From Hoeflea sp. YIM 152468 (lineage in GTDB: Bacteria > Pseudomonadota > Alphaproteobacteria > Rhizobiales > Rhizobiaceae): 64,000 bases of DNA. Shown here piece by piece: positions 53,862-63,175 of this stretch. The stretch lies in assembly GCF_029210485.1 (NCBI RefSeq), contig NZ_JARGET010000021.1, positions 124,001-188,000 of the forward strand, written 5' to 3'. Position 1 is the stretch's first letter. Each line of letters starts with the position of its first letter. The position numbers were made by a program, and so were the translations under genes. The notes beneath the pieces were generated by a model. That model ran no database searches, was not told the origin of the DNA, and worked only from the letters and a program-made list of their open reading frames with translations.

Positions 53862-55034
53862 TTACAGACTCCGGGCTATCAGCAATTTCATGATTTCGTT
53901 GGTGCCGCCGTAAATCCGCTGCACGCGGGCATCGCGGAACATCCGTGCCACCGGATATTCGTTCATGTATCCATAACCGCCATGCAGTTGCACGCATTCA
54001 TCCACCACCTTGCATTGCAGATCCGAGACCAGATATTTCGCCATCGACGCCGTGGTTGAGGTCAATTGGCCCTTGAGATGCTCGCCGATGCAATGGTTGA
54101 CGAACACCCGTGCCATCACCGCCTCCGATTTCAGTTCCGCCAGCTTGAACTGGGTGTTCTGAAATTCGATCACCGCCTTGCCGAAGGCGCGGCGCTCCTT
54201 GACGTAATCGATGGTGATCGCCAATGCCCGCTCGATCATCGAGATTCCCTGGTTGGCAATCAGCAACCGCTCCTGCGGCAGTTCGGTCATCAACTGGGCA
54301 AAGCCTTGGCCTTCGTCAGTGCCGAGCATGTTGGCAGTCGGAATCCGCACGTCGTCGAAAAACAATTCCGACGTGTCGTTACTCTTGAGCCCGACTTTGT
54401 CGAGATTGCGGCCACGGCGGAAGCCGTCGACCTCTTCGGTCTCGATCACCATCAGGGAGACGCCCTTGGCGCCCTTGGTCGGGTCGGTCTTGCTCACCAC
54501 GATGATCAGATTGGCGTGCTGGCCATTGGTGATGAACGTCTTGGAGCCGTTGATGACGTAGTGATTGCCATCCTTCCTGGCCGTCGTCTTGATCCCTTGC
54601 AGATCCGAGCCGGCGCCGGGTTCGGTCATGGCGATGGCGCCGATCATCTCGCCCGTGGCCATTTTCGGCAACCATGTCCGCTTTTGCTCTTCCGAGCCGA
54701 AATGCAGGATATAGGGGGCGACGATGGCATTGTGCAGCGCGATGCCGAAACCGTCGGTGCCGGTGCGCCCCAGGGCTTCGGTGATCGCCGCTTCGTGGGC
54801 GTAGCTGCCGCCCGAGCCACCGTAGTGTTCCGGCATCGAGGCGCAGAGAAGTCCGGCTGCTCCGGCACCTTCCCAGGCGCTGCGGTCGACCATTTCCTGC
54901 TTTTCATAGCGGTCGTAATGCGGCACGATTTCGGATTCAAGCCAGCGCTTGGCCATGTCCTCGAGCATCGCGACATCATCGTCCATCCAGTCCGGACGCG
55001 GGACACCGAGAACTTCAGATGGCAAGGTTGCCAT
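53862..55034 (-). CDS. Acyl-CoA dehydrogenase, long-chain (LCAD-like)
   Basis: A 390-residue FAD acyl-CoA dehydrogenase. FAD-contacting motifs include [20 protein letters not shown] and the [19 protein letters not shown] segment. The final motif reads [10 protein letters not shown]: the Glu used as base by short- and medium-chain enzymes is Gly here, as in LCAD and isovaleryl enzymes. The base is then probably the Glu in [21 protein letters not shown] at 55034 has GGAGGAAGAC upstream. It is the second gene of the operon, 74 bp after the first. Confidence 0.93.
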   Translation of the reverse strand: MATLPSEVLGVPRPDWMDDDVAMLEDMAKRWLESEIVPHYDRYEKQEMVDRSAWEGAGAAGLLCASMPEHYGGSGGSYAHEAAITEALGRTGTDGFGIALHNAIVAPYILHFGSEEQKRTWLPKMATGEMIGAIAMTEPGAGSDLQGIKTTARKDGNHYVINGSKTFITNGQHANLIIVVSKTDPTKGAKGVSLMVIETEEVDGFRRGRNLDKVGLKSNDTSELFFDDVRIPTANMLGTDEGQGFAQLMTELPQERLLIANQGISMIERALAITIDYVKERRAFGKAVIEFQNTQFKLAELKSEAVMARVFVNHCIGEHLKGQLTSTTASMAKYLVSDLQCKVVDECVQLHGGYGYMNEYPVARMFRDARVQRIYGGTNEIMKLLIARSL

Positions 55035-55108
55035 GTCTTCCTCCCGAATTTTCAAGCGGGCGGCTCAGTCCGCCCGCTGACGTCACAAAGTCATCTGTCT
55101 GACGCAGC

Positions 55109-56905
55109 TCAAAAAGCCTCTTCGGCCAGGTCCATCATGGTCTCGCAGCCGGTTTCGATGCGGGACTTGCGCAAGACTGTTTCCGGCATGATGCGTTCCA
55201 TGTAGAATTTTCCGACCAGCAGTTTGGCGGCGAGGAAGTCTTCCTTGCCGTCAGCGCCGTTGGCGCGCTTTTCGACAGCGGCCTTGGCCATCAGCGCCCA
55301 CATGTAGCCGAGCGACACCAGACCGAAGAGATGCATGTAATCGGTCGAGGCGGCACCGGCATTGTCCGGCTTGGCCATGGCATTTTCCATCAGCCACATG
55401 GTCGAAGCCTGCAGATCATTGAGGCCCTTCTTCAGCCCCTTGGTGTAAAGCGTCAACTCTTCATTGCCGCGGTTTTCCTCGCAGAAGTCGCCGACTTCCT
55501 TGAAGAAGGCCATGACGGCGCGGCCCCCGTTCTGTCCGAGTTTGCGCCCGACCAGATCCAGCGCCTGGATGCCGTTGGCGCCCTCATAGATCATTGCGAT
55601 GCGGGCATCGCGGACATACTGGCTCATGCCCCATTCTTCGATATAGCCGTGGCCGCCAAACATCTGCTGCGCCATCACCGCGTGGTCAAAGCCCTTGTCG
55701 GTGAGCACGCCCTTGACCACCGGCGTCACCAGGCTGAGCAGGTCGTCGGCTTCCTGAACCTCGCTCTCGACATCGGACTTGTGCGCAACGTCGGATTTCA
55801 GTGCTGTCCACAGCATGAAGGCGCGACCGGCCTCGTTGAAGGCGCGGATGGTCAACAAGGTCCGGCGCACGTCGGGATGCACGATAATCGGATCGGCTTT
55901 CCTGTCAGGATATTTGGGCCCGGAAAGCGACCGGCCCTGAAGCCGTTCGCGTGCATAGGCAACCGCATTCTGATAGGCGATTTCGCCCATGGCCTGGCCT
56001 TGCAGGCCGACGCCGAGACGCGCTTCGTTCATCATCACGAACATCGCCTTGAGACCAGCGTTTTCGGCACCAAGCAGATAGCCCTTGGCATCATCATAGT
56101 TCATCACACAGGTGGCATTGCCGTGAATGCCCATCTTCTCTTCGAGAGAGCCGCAGGTCACCGGGTTGCGCTCGCCCAGCGAGCCGTCTTCGCCGACCAT
56201 GAATTTGGGCACGATGAACAGCGAGATGCCCTTCACCCCTTCGGGAGCGCCCTCGATGCGCGCCAGAACCAGATGGATGATATTGTCGGACATGTCGTGT
56301 TCGCCGGCGGAGATGAAGATCTTCTGGCCGGAAATCTTGTAGCTGCCGTCATCCTGCGGCACTGCTTTGGTGCGCAACAGCCCCAGATCGGTGCCGCAAT
56401 GCGGCTCGGTCAGGTTCATCGTCCCGGTCCAGGTGCCCTCGATCATCTTCGGCAGATATTTCGTCTTCTGCTCGTCCGAGCCGTGTTCATTGATCGCGGC
56501 CACGGCGCCCTGGGTCAGGCCGGGATACATCAACAGCGACAGGTTGGCCGAGATCATGTATTCCGAAACGGCAGTGTGCAGCGTGTAAGGCAGGCCCTGC
56601 CCACCATATTCGGTCGGCGCCGCAAGGCCGAGCCAGCCGCCTTCACAATATTGCCTGTAAGCCTGCTTGAAGCCCTTCGGAGTCGAGACCGTCGCATCGT
56701 CATGCCGGGTGCAGCCTTCCTGGTCACCGATCTGGTTGAGCGGCAGCATCACCTCTTCGGAAATCCGCGCACCTTCCTGAAGGATGGCTTCGACGATGTC
56801 CGGGCTCGCATCCGCAAAGCCGGGCAAATTCATGTAGCGCTCGTAACCGAGCACATCATTGAGAATGAAAAGCGTATCGTCGACTGGCGCCTTGAAGACT
56901 GGCAT
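55109..56905 (-). CDS. Acyl-CoA dehydrogenase, long form (FadE-like) with C-terminal extension domain
   Basis: A 598-residue acyl-CoA dehydrogenase with the extra C-terminal domain found in this large class (also the class of the DMSP enzyme DmdC). Visible are TGTMNLTEPHCGTDLGLLRT, the GMSQYVRDARIAMIYEGANG segment that holds the catalytic Glu (YEGANGIQ), and a helical tail ending MMDLAEEAF. It is the first gene of the operon, 76 bp downstream of the palindromic operator at 56982-57002. The substrate chain length cannot be read from sequence. Confidence 0.93.
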   Translation of the reverse strand: MPVFKAPVDDTLFILNDVLGYERYMNLPGFADASPDIVEAILQEGARISEEVMLPLNQIGDQEGCTRHDDATVSTPKGFKQAYRQYCEGGWLGLAAPTEYGGQGLPYTLHTAVSEYMISANLSLLMYPGLTQGAVAAINEHGSDEQKTKYLPKMIEGTWTGTMNLTEPHCGTDLGLLRTKAVPQDDGSYKISGQKIFISAGEHDMSDNIIHLVLARIEGAPEGVKGISLFIVPKFMVGEDGSLGERNPVTCGSLEEKMGIHGNATCVMNYDDAKGYLLGAENAGLKAMFVMMNEARLGVGLQGQAMGEIAYQNAVAYARERLQGRSLSGPKYPDRKADPIIVHPDVRRTLLTIRAFNEAGRAFMLWTALKSDVAHKSDVESEVQEADDLLSLVTPVVKGVLTDKGFDHAVMAQQMFGGHGYIEEWGMSQYVRDARIAMIYEGANGIQALDLVGRKLGQNGGRAVMAFFKEVGDFCEENRGNEELTLYTKGLKKGLNDLQASTMWLMENAMAKPDNAGAASTDYMHLFGLVSLGYMWALMAKAAVEKRANGADGKEDFLAAKLLVGKFYMERIMPETVLRKSRIETGCETMMDLAEEAF

Positions 56906-56981
56906 GGACCCTCATCCCTTTTAGGTTCGTCGCATCAGGCACGATAGCCCGGCGAACTGCATGAAGATTGCATACTAAATT

Positions 56982-57002
56982 TTGACGTTCGCGTAAACGT
57001 AA
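56982..57002 (-). promoter_or_regulatory. Palindromic operator, LiuR/MerR-like site C
   Basis: TTGACGTTCGCGTAAACGTA plus A is 19/21 identical to site A ahead of the nitronate monooxygenase-like gene and shares its core with site B ahead of fadD. It is 76 bp upstream of the first beta-oxidation gene and about 300 bp from the MerR gene on the same strand. Binding by that MerR protein is inferred. Confidence 0.7.
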
Positions 57003-57243
57003 AAAAAGGCTCTAATGGCCAGTGTCCTGTCACTGCGACCCTGAAAACCATCAATAATCGGCATTTTCAGGCCATTCCTTCAGGGGATGTGAAGAAAACG
57101 GGAGCCGAGGTGTTTTTCGAATTCAGGACAAGGGGCGTTGAAATCGCGATGAAAACAGGCATTCGAGGATGAAGGGGGATTGGGATAATCGTGCTGACTG
57201 CACGTTAGCCAGAATCCGGGTCAGAGATTGCCGGTGATCAATG

Positions 57244-57268
57244 ACAAAACCCGCCTTTGGGGCGGGTT
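57244..57268 (-). terminator. Intrinsic terminator of the MerR gene
   Basis: AACCCGCC and GGCGGGTT form a perfect 8-bp stem with a five-base loop; on the minus strand the stem runs into TTTTG. It lies 30 bp after the MerR gene stop and separates the regulator from the operon it probably controls. Confidence 0.85.
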
Positions 57269-57298
57269 GGGAGGGCGGGACGTCTGTATTGCGATGGA

Positions 57299-57709
57299 CT
57301 ACTCTGATTCGGCCAGCATATCGCGGACCACCTGGATGGTACGCTCCAGCTCGGCAATCGCGACATGGATGTTGTCACGCTGCTGTTCAAGAACGCGCAT
57401 CTGCTCTTCCCCTTTTGTCAGGGCGACCTTGAGCTGGGTGACATTCTTGCCGCGCGGATCATACAGGTCGATCATCCGCTTGACTTCAGTCAGGGAGAAT
57501 CCGACCCGCTTGCCCAGCAGTATGAGTTTGAGACGGGCGCGATCGCGTTTGCTGAACAGCCGGGTGACGCCGACACGTGTCGGCTTGAGCAGGCCCTTGT
57601 CCTCGTAAAAACGCAATGTGCGCAGCGTCACGCCGAATTCTTCGGCCAGATCGCCAATTTTGTAGACCGCTTGATCGTGGTCCGCGCTGGTGTCGGTCAT
57701 CTCATTCAT
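57299..57709 (-). CDS. MerR family regulator, LiuR-like, probable fatty-acid/acyl-CoA degradation regulator
   Basis: A 136-residue MerR protein. The DNA-binding part (about 15-85) has YKIGDLAEEFGVTLRTLRFYEDKGL and ARLKLILLGKRVGFSLTEV. The rest is a dimerising coiled coil (LEQQRDNIHVAIAELERTI). It has no cysteines for metal sensing, unlike heavy-metal MerR proteins, and the short C terminus fits the LiuR type that controls branched-chain and fatty acid degradation. ATG at 57709 is used, with 57700 possible. It precedes the beta-oxidation operon on the same strand. Confidence 0.9.
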   Translation of the reverse strand: MNEMTDTSADHDQAVYKIGDLAEEFGVTLRTLRFYEDKGLLKPTRVGVTRLFSKRDRARLKLILLGKRVGFSLTEVKRMIDLYDPRGKNVTQLKVALTKGEEQMRVLEQQRDNIHVAIAELERTIQVVRDMLAESE

Positions 57710-58028
57710 CGTTGGCCAAATTCGCCATAGTGCAGTTTCGCCCCAGGGGTTTCCGGTGTGACACTATATCTTCCGGTACGTCAAGTCGTGCCAATTGCCC
57801 GCTGCCGGGTTGAAGAAAAGTAACTTTGGTTAACGGGTTGTTTACCACGTTTCGCCGAATGTGCGTGGGAAGAGCAGTGTGGCCGGGGTGCTTGTATCTC
57901 GTTTTACCCGTTTGAAATTTGGTCATCAGTGACGGGAGATTTGCCCGGCAAGCTGAAGAGCGGAACGGATATGCTGCGGACGGGGTGGAGTGGCAAGCTC
58001 CAGAATATAACGCGAAGCGGAAACGAAA
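57710..58028. other. 319-bp divergent region between the MerR gene and podJ
   Basis: No reading frame is supported. The region holds the two divergent promoters, which I cannot place exactly, and a CtrA-like site at 57830-57844. The leader of podJ includes a GAAGCGGAAACG stretch before the ATG, without a strong Shine-Dalgarno site. Confidence 0.6.
57830..57844 (+). promoter_or_regulatory. CtrA-box-like site upstream of podJ
   Basis: TTAA-CGGGTTG-TTTA has seven of eight bases of the CtrA consensus TTAA-N7-TTAA. It is about 185 bp upstream of podJ; another half site TAAC lies 9 bp before it. CtrA control of polarity genes is known in Caulobacter, so the match is plausible but unproven here. 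Confidence 0.4.
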
Positions 58029-61000
58029 ATGAACGGATCGCGATCTCATTCCAATCGGCCTGGCGTCAGCGAATCCAATCTGGATGCGCTCAATCGTACC
58101 ATCGAGGGGCTGGAAGCACGAATTGGAGACATCCTTGGCCGGAGCGGTACGGCCGCCGCCGGCCGGTCTGCGTCAGGTCCGCAGAAATCGTCTGTGCAGA
58201 CTGTGCAGCCCGACGGTTTGGGCGCCGATCTGCTCGAAGGCATTCGCGCCAGACAACGAACCCTTGAAGGCGCGCGCCGTGGTGGGGCAACTCCCTCATC
58301 CGGGCCAGGACATTCGTCCCATGGCATCTCAGAACACGGCGCCGATCACCGTCAGCCTGCAGCAGGAGCCGCTGCAGATCCGACCTCGCCTTCGTTTCCG
58401 GGTCCCAGGCCTGATCTCAATCAATACCTGATCAGGGAAATGAGCGCTTTGCGCCAGGAAATGAACGATCTGCGCATGGAAGCGCGCAATCAGGCCCTGC
58501 CGCAGGAGTTGCGCCGTGATCTCGCTGGAATTTCCGCATCGATCGATGCGTTGGGTGAGCAGGGCAGTGGAGCCGATGCGCTTCGGCTGGAACTGGATTC
58601 CATGCGCTCGATGGTCGATCAACTGGCCCGTGAAGACAGTGTTCGTTCTCTCGAAACCCGCTGGCAGGCAATGGAGGAGCAGGTTTCTGGCCTCGATATC
58701 GGTGCTGTGCGCGATGAACTCGTCAACCTGGCTTACCGGGTTGATGATATCCGCGAATTTCTTTCGGCAATGCCCGCAAGCGGTCAAGGGCAGGCGATTG
58801 AAGACAAGGTTGCCGAGCTTTCACACGCAATCGAGGCAATGACCCGGCAATCAGCTCTGGCCAGTCCCGACTTTCCCCAGCAGTTCGATCTGCTGGGCGC
58901 AAGGCTCGACGAAATCACCCGTGCCATTGCGGCTATGCCCGCTCCCGTCGTGCCCGCGATGGACAATGCGCCGTTTGAGCGTCTGGAAGCGCGTCTCGCC
59001 TCCCTGGCCCGCAAACTTGATGATATGGAGCCTGCCGCGGCCGAATCGGAGATCGGCAGCCGGATCGAAAATCTGGCCGCGCGTGTGGCGCAGCTGGCGG
59101 ATGACGAGGCGGTCACCCGGCTGGATGCCCGGATCGAAAACCTTCAGGCCTATATAGAGAACGGCAGCCGTGAAGACCGTATGCCGGAACTGACCGATTA
59201 CCTCAACGACATCAACAGCAAGATCGAAGCTCTCGATGCACGCGGCGTCGATGAATCACTGATCTCCCGGCTTGATCAGCTCGCCCATCAGATTGAGAGC
59301 CTCTCGATCCCGCAGCAGCAGCAGCCCAGTGCTGTGCCCGAAGCTGTCATCGGTCGCCTCGAAGCCCTGATCGGCCGCGCCGAAGCCACCGCTTCGCGCA
59401 CCGTTGATCCGTTGCCGGGCCTTGAAACACTGGAGGCCAGACTGGCCGAGATAGCATCCAGGCTTCAGCAAGCGGAACTGTCTGCGGCCAGCGTGGCCAT
59501 GCAGCCGGTGAACGGGCTGGAAAATGTCGAGGCGCAACTGGCCGAGATAGCTGCCCGCCTTGACCGGCCGCAGACGGAGCATGCTCCGGTGATGATGCCC
59601 GGAATCGAAGATCTTGAAGCCCGGTTGGCCGATATTGCCAACAGGCTGGATATGTCGAGCAGCCAGCAGTCTGGCCACAGCGATGACGCCCTGCGGGGCC
59701 TGGAAGACCAGATCGCCAACCTCTCCCGACTGGTGAGCTCCGCACCTGCAACCGCAGGAAGCGAGATACTCGATGAGCGGTTAGCCTCGATCGAGGAGCA
59801 TCTGGCCACCAGCGATGAGTTCGTCGTCGAGGCCGCCCGCCAGGCGGCTGAAGCGGCTCTGTCGGCCTATGCCGGCCGGATGGGCAGCACGCCGACGCCG
59901 CAGTCGATCGCCAACATAGAAATTATCACGGCCCTGGCGGATGACCTGAAAGCACTGGAAGGCCACAGTCGAAAGACTGAAGACCGGACCACCCGTGCCT
60001 TCGAGGCCGTTCAGGACACTTTGTTGAAGATATCGGGACGGTTGGAAAGCCTTGATGGCGCAGCTGTCGCGCAGCGCTTGGCTGCCAGCCCCATGCCGCA
60101 GGCTTCAACCAAAGCGCTTGATAACGACATGATGCCGGCCGGGTACGAGGACGATCTTGTCGCAACCGACCGCTCCCGCGCCGATCAGCAGAGCCAGGTC
60201 GGCCGTTCGCCGTCTGAAGCAGCGGCGCAGGCAGCAGCCTTTGCAATCCGCCAGAAGGCCGGAAATGGCGATGGCCCCGAGGCGTCGGAAACCACCACCG
60301 ACAAGTCTTTCCTCTCCGGCTTGGCGGCGCGCATAAGGCCCGGCAAGGAAAGCGTCGACGCGCCGCGCGAGCCTCAGTTTGCCGTGGATGATTCCCCGCC
60401 GCTCGATCCATCCTTGGAGATGGATCAGGAGACAGCAAACATGCCGCTCGAACCCGGTTCGGGCGCACCGGATATAAACCGTATTCTGCAAAAGGTGCGT
60501 GAAGCTCAAGCCGCCGAACGGCAACGGGACACAGCAGGCGACGACGGATCGGGCAAGCCGGAATTCCTGGCCTCGGCACGCCGGGCCGCCATGGCGGCTG
60601 CAGCCGAAGTCGAAACCATCGGCAACAAGCGCAAATCTGGCGGCGGTATGCTCGATGTGCTCAAATCCCGCCGTCGCCCGATCCTCATGGCTGCCGGCGC
60701 GGTGTTGCTCGCGATCATGTCCTATCCGCTGGTCTCGGGATTGCTGCAGGATGGCAGCGAAGATGTGGCCACGGTTGAACCAGTCGTCATCGAACAGGCG
60801 GATCCGCTTGAACTGCCGACGGCGTTGGAGGGCGGTGACACCTCGCTTGACGATCTCCAGCCGCCGGAAGCTGCAGCCGAAGCGCGCTTGCCCGAGGTCC
60901 GGCTGATCGAGCCTGGCGAGACGCCCATGGCAACGGACACGCCGCAGGCCCTGCCCAGCCAGACGGCGGAAGTGGCCACCTCGCTCGAGGACACCGTGGC

Positions 61001-61910
61001 CATGCAGGCAAATGAAGCTCAGGCCCCGGCAGCCGACAGCCTGCTTGCAACGGAACTCGATGCTCTCCCCGAGGGGGCGGTCTCCGACACGCTCAAGGCG
61101 GCCGCGGCTTCGGGAAATCCGTTGGCATTTTACGAAATCGGCGCTCGCTTCACCGAAGGGCGCGGCGTCCCGGTCAATCTTGAGACCGCAGCTAGCTGGT
61201 ACCAGCGCGCTGCCGATCTCGGGCACGCTCCCTCGCAATATCGTGTTGCCAACTTCTACGAAAAGGGAAGCGGCCGCGAGCGGGATCTCGATGCTGCCAA
61301 GAAATGGTACCAGATGGCTGCGGAACAGGGCAATGCGAGCGCCATGCACAACCTTGCTGTCCTCTATGCGACAGCCGGCGCGGTGCCGGATTTCGTCAAT
61401 GCAGCGGAATGGTTCAGCCGCGCGGCTGAAGTCGGCGTTCGCGACAGCCAGGTCAATCTTGCGATCCTCTACGCCCGCGGCGACGGTATCGAGCGCGATC
61501 TCGAAAAATCCTATAAATGGTTCGCCATTGCCGCCAATGAGGGCGACAAGGATGCCGCGGTCAAGCGCGACGAAGTCTTCAACGCGCTCCGGCCCGAGCA
61601 GGTGGAGGCAGCCCGTGCCTCTGTTGCCAATTGGTCTGCAACTGAAGTCAGCCCGGACGCCAATATCGTTGAAGTGCCGGCATCGTGGGAAGGCGAATCC
61701 ACTGAAACCGCATCTGTGGACATGACCAAGGCCGTGCGCAACATTCAGGCTATTCTCAACAACAATGGCTTCGACGCAGGCAAGCCAGACGGCGTGATGG
61801 GCAAGAAGACGATCGCGGCGATAAAGCAGTTTCAGGCCTCGATCGGCCTGGAGGCCACCGGGGAAATAGATGACAGGTTGGTCAGGGAGTTGCTCGACCG
61901 CAATAGCTGA
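58029..61910 (+). CDS. podJ: PodJ-like polar organelle development protein
   Basis: A 1293-residue polarity factor. Residues 1-870 are cytoplasmic: a long coiled coil of Leu/Glu/Arg-rich repeats (several copies of LEARLAEIASRL-type heptads around residues 460-570) plus disordered stretches. One membrane helix lies near 880-904 (LMAAGAVLLAIMSYPLVSGL). The periplasmic part has SEL1/tetratricopeptide-like repeats (about 1022-1180; SWYQRAADLGHAPSQYRVA) and a C-terminal peptidoglycan-binding domain (about 1233-1290; FDAGKPDGVMGKKTIAAIKQ). In Rhizobiales PodJ marks the old or growing pole and guides polar growth. Confidence 0.92.
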   Translation: MNGSRSHSNRPGVSESNLDALNRTIEGLEARIGDILGRSGTAAAGRSASGPQKSSVQTVQPDGLGADLLEGIRARQRTLEGARRGGATPSSGPGHSSHGISEHGADHRQPAAGAAADPTSPSFPGPRPDLNQYLIREMSALRQEMNDLRMEARNQALPQELRRDLAGISASIDALGEQGSGADALRLELDSMRSMVDQLAREDSVRSLETRWQAMEEQVSGLDIGAVRDELVNLAYRVDDIREFLSAMPASGQGQAIEDKVAELSHAIEAMTRQSALASPDFPQQFDLLGARLDEITRAIAAMPAPVVPAMDNAPFERLEARLASLARKLDDMEPAAAESEIGSRIENLAARVAQLADDEAVTRLDARIENLQAYIENGSREDRMPELTDYLNDINSKIEALDARGVDESLISRLDQLAHQIESLSIPQQQQPSAVPEAVIGRLEALIGRAEATASRTVDPLPGLETLEARLAEIASRLQQAELSAASVAMQPVNGLENVEAQLAEIAARLDRPQTEHAPVMMPGIEDLEARLADIANRLDMSSSQQSGHSDDALRGLEDQIANLSRLVSSAPATAGSEILDERLASIEEHLATSDEFVVEAARQAAEAALSAYAGRMGSTPTPQSIANIEIITALADDLKALEGHSRKTEDRTTRAFEAVQDTLLKISGRLESLDGAAVAQRLAASPMPQASTKALDNDMMPAGYEDDLVATDRSRADQQSQVGRSPSEAAAQAAAFAIRQKAGNGDGPEASETTTDKSFLSGLAARIRPGKESVDAPREPQFAVDDSPPLDPSLEMDQETANMPLEPGSGAPDINRILQKVREAQAAERQRDTAGDDGSGKPEFLASARRAAMAAAAEVETIGNKRKSGGGMLDVLKSRRRPILMAAGAVLLAIMSYPLVSGLLQDGSEDVATVEPVVIEQADPLELPTALEGGDTSLDDLQPPEAAAEARLPEVRLIEPGETPMATDTPQALPSQTAEVATSLEDTVAMQANEAQAPAADSLLATELDALPEGAVSDTLKAAAASGNPLAFYEIGARFTEGRGVPVNLETAASWYQRAADLGHAPSQYRVANFYEKGSGRERDLDAAKKWYQMAAEQGNASAMHNLAVLYATAGAVPDFVNAAEWFSRAAEVGVRDSQVNLAILYARGDGIERDLEKSYKWFAIAANEGDKDAAVKRDEVFNALRPEQVEAARASVANWSATEVSPDANIVEVPASWEGESTETASVDMTKAVRNIQAILNNNGFDAGKPDGVMGKKTIAAIKQFQASIGLEATGEIDDRLVRELLDRNS
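59415..59740 (+). repeat. Four degenerate ~30-residue repeats within the PodJ coiled coil
   Basis: GLETLEARLAEIASRL, GLENVEAQLAEIAARL, GIEDLEARLADIANRL and a shorter GLEDQIANLSRLV begin at about 59418, 59514, 59601 and 59697, about 29-32 codons apart. They are related at protein level but not identical in DNA, so the repeat is old. It probably sets the length or register of the coiled coil. Confidence 0.75.
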
Positions 61911-62248
61911 CCTCCAGGCTTGGAGCCTCGCCGGAATTGCAGCGCCTTCAGCAGGCGTCGGCTTTCTGCTTCTGCTGCGGCGCCCGAGTGCTGCCGTCGC
62001 AAATCCGCGGCCATGTCTCGCGACTGTTTGACAGGCATCGACGGCGCTGCGGCGTCTTTTTGCGGTCTTGCCGACAGTGTGGACAAGCATGTCAGGCGCA
62101 GCGGTAAAAAAATTTGGAAAATCAAGTACCTTGTGCTTCCAGAAGTGGCCATGCGATTTGACTCCCACGGCTGAAACGCGCAAAACCTTGTTGTCGGATA
62201 ATCCCCGGCGTAACCCTTTTCCCAGTCATTGACGCCCGGGGGCGCAAG
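61911..62248. other. 338-bp intergenic region between podJ and the TauE/SafE gene
   Basis: I see no supported gene, tRNA or clear terminator. Several Ser/Cys/Arg-rich short frames run through it but lack ribosome sites and family features. One GANTC site (GACTC, 62160-62164) lies 85 bp before the next gene; a single site is not significant. Confidence 0.6.
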
Positions 62249-63175
62249 GTGACCATCTACCTGCCGATTGCAGAATTGTCGGTTAACATCTTCGTCATCC
62301 TCGGGATGGGCGCGGCGGTAGGATTTCTGTCGGGAATGTTTGGAATCGGCGGCGGATTTCTGATCACGCCGCTTTTGATATTCTACAATATTCCGCCGGC
62401 TGTGGCCGTTGCCACCGGCGCCAACCAGGTCGTCGCATCATCGGTTTCCGGTGCATTGGCGCATTTCCGCCGCGGCACGCTCGACATGAAGCTGGGGCTG
62501 GTTCTTCTCGTCGGTGGACTGGCCGGCGCAACGGTCGGCATACAGATATTTTCAATGCTGCGACGGCTTGGTCAGCTCGATCTGATCATTTCGCTGCTCT
62601 ATGTCGTTTTTCTCGGTTCGGTCGGCGGACTGATGCTTTGGGAGAGCGTGATTTCGCTTCGCCGTGCCGCCAACAACAAATCAGTGTCGATGCGCAAGCC
62701 CGGACAGCACAACTGGGTGCATCGGCTACCGTTCAAGATGCGTTTCAAGCGCTCGAAGCTCTATCTCAGCGTCATTCCGGTCATCCTGCTTGGTTTCGGC
62801 ATCGGCATTCTGACGTCCGTCATGGGCGTCGGCGGCGGGTTCATCATGGTTCCGGCGATGATTTACCTGCTGCGCATTCCGACCAATGTGGTCATTGGAA
62901 CTTCGTTGTTCCAGATCATTTTCGTCACGGCCTTTACCACCGTCGTGCAGGCGACGACCAATTTTTCGGTCGACATCGTTCTGGCCTGGTTGTTGATGAT
63001 CGCAGGCGTGATCGGTGCCCAGTACGGCGTTCGCGTCGGCCAGAAAATGCGTGGCGAACAGTTGCGCGCCGGTCTGGCGATTCTGGTTCTCGGCGTTGGC
63101 ATTCGTCTCGGGTTCGAGCTGGTGCTGCCGCCCGATGAGGTTTACTCGGTGGTCAGTGGGAGCTTCGGATTCTGA
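62249..63175 (+). CDS. TSUP (TauE/SafE) family sulfite/anion exporter
   Basis: A 308-residue membrane protein with eight or nine helices. The two TSUP repeats show as GFLSGMFGIGGGFLITPLLI (about 24-44) and GILTSVMGVGGGFIMVPAMI (about 190-210), the paired glycine motifs of this family. TSUP proteins export sulfite, sulfoacetate or related anions; the substrate here is unknown. The start is GTG at 62249. It shares its final base with the start of the next gene (TGATG), giving tight coupling. Confidence 0.9.
   Translation: MTIYLPIAELSVNIFVILGMGAAVGFLSGMFGIGGGFLITPLLIFYNIPPAVAVATGANQVVASSVSGALAHFRRGTLDMKLGLVLLVGGLAGATVGIQIFSMLRRLGQLDLIISLLYVVFLGSVGGLMLWESVISLRRAANNKSVSMRKPGQHNWVHRLPFKMRFKRSKLYLSVIPVILLGFGIGILTSVMGVGGGFIMVPAMIYLLRIPTNVVIGTSLFQIIFVTAFTTVVQATTNFSVDIVLAWLLMIAGVIGAQYGVRVGQKMRGEQLRAGLAILVLGVGIRLGFELVLPPDEVYSVVSGSFGF

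Larger units (their letters stand above)
56906..57298. other. 393-bp region between the beta-oxidation operon and the MerR gene
   Basis: No gene is supported here. It holds the operon leader, palindromic site C (56982-57002), about 200 bp without recognisable signals, and the terminator of the MerR gene (57244-57268). Confidence 0.75.

Noticed and set aside
55331-56947. 538-codon open frame antisense to the long acyl-CoA dehydrogenase
   Set aside because: The minus-strand reading has complete family motifs; the plus-strand protein is His/Arg-rich and unlike any family.
60105-62183. 692-codon open frame antisense to podJ
   Set aside because: It lies opposite a gene with clear domains, is rich in Arg, His and Cys as expected of a GC-rich shadow, and has no ribosome site or known motif.
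61911-62248. Small protein gene between podJ and the TSUP gene
   Set aside because: The 84-codon frame starting near 61920 has a Ser/Cys/Arg-rich composition, no ribosome site and no recognisable fold.
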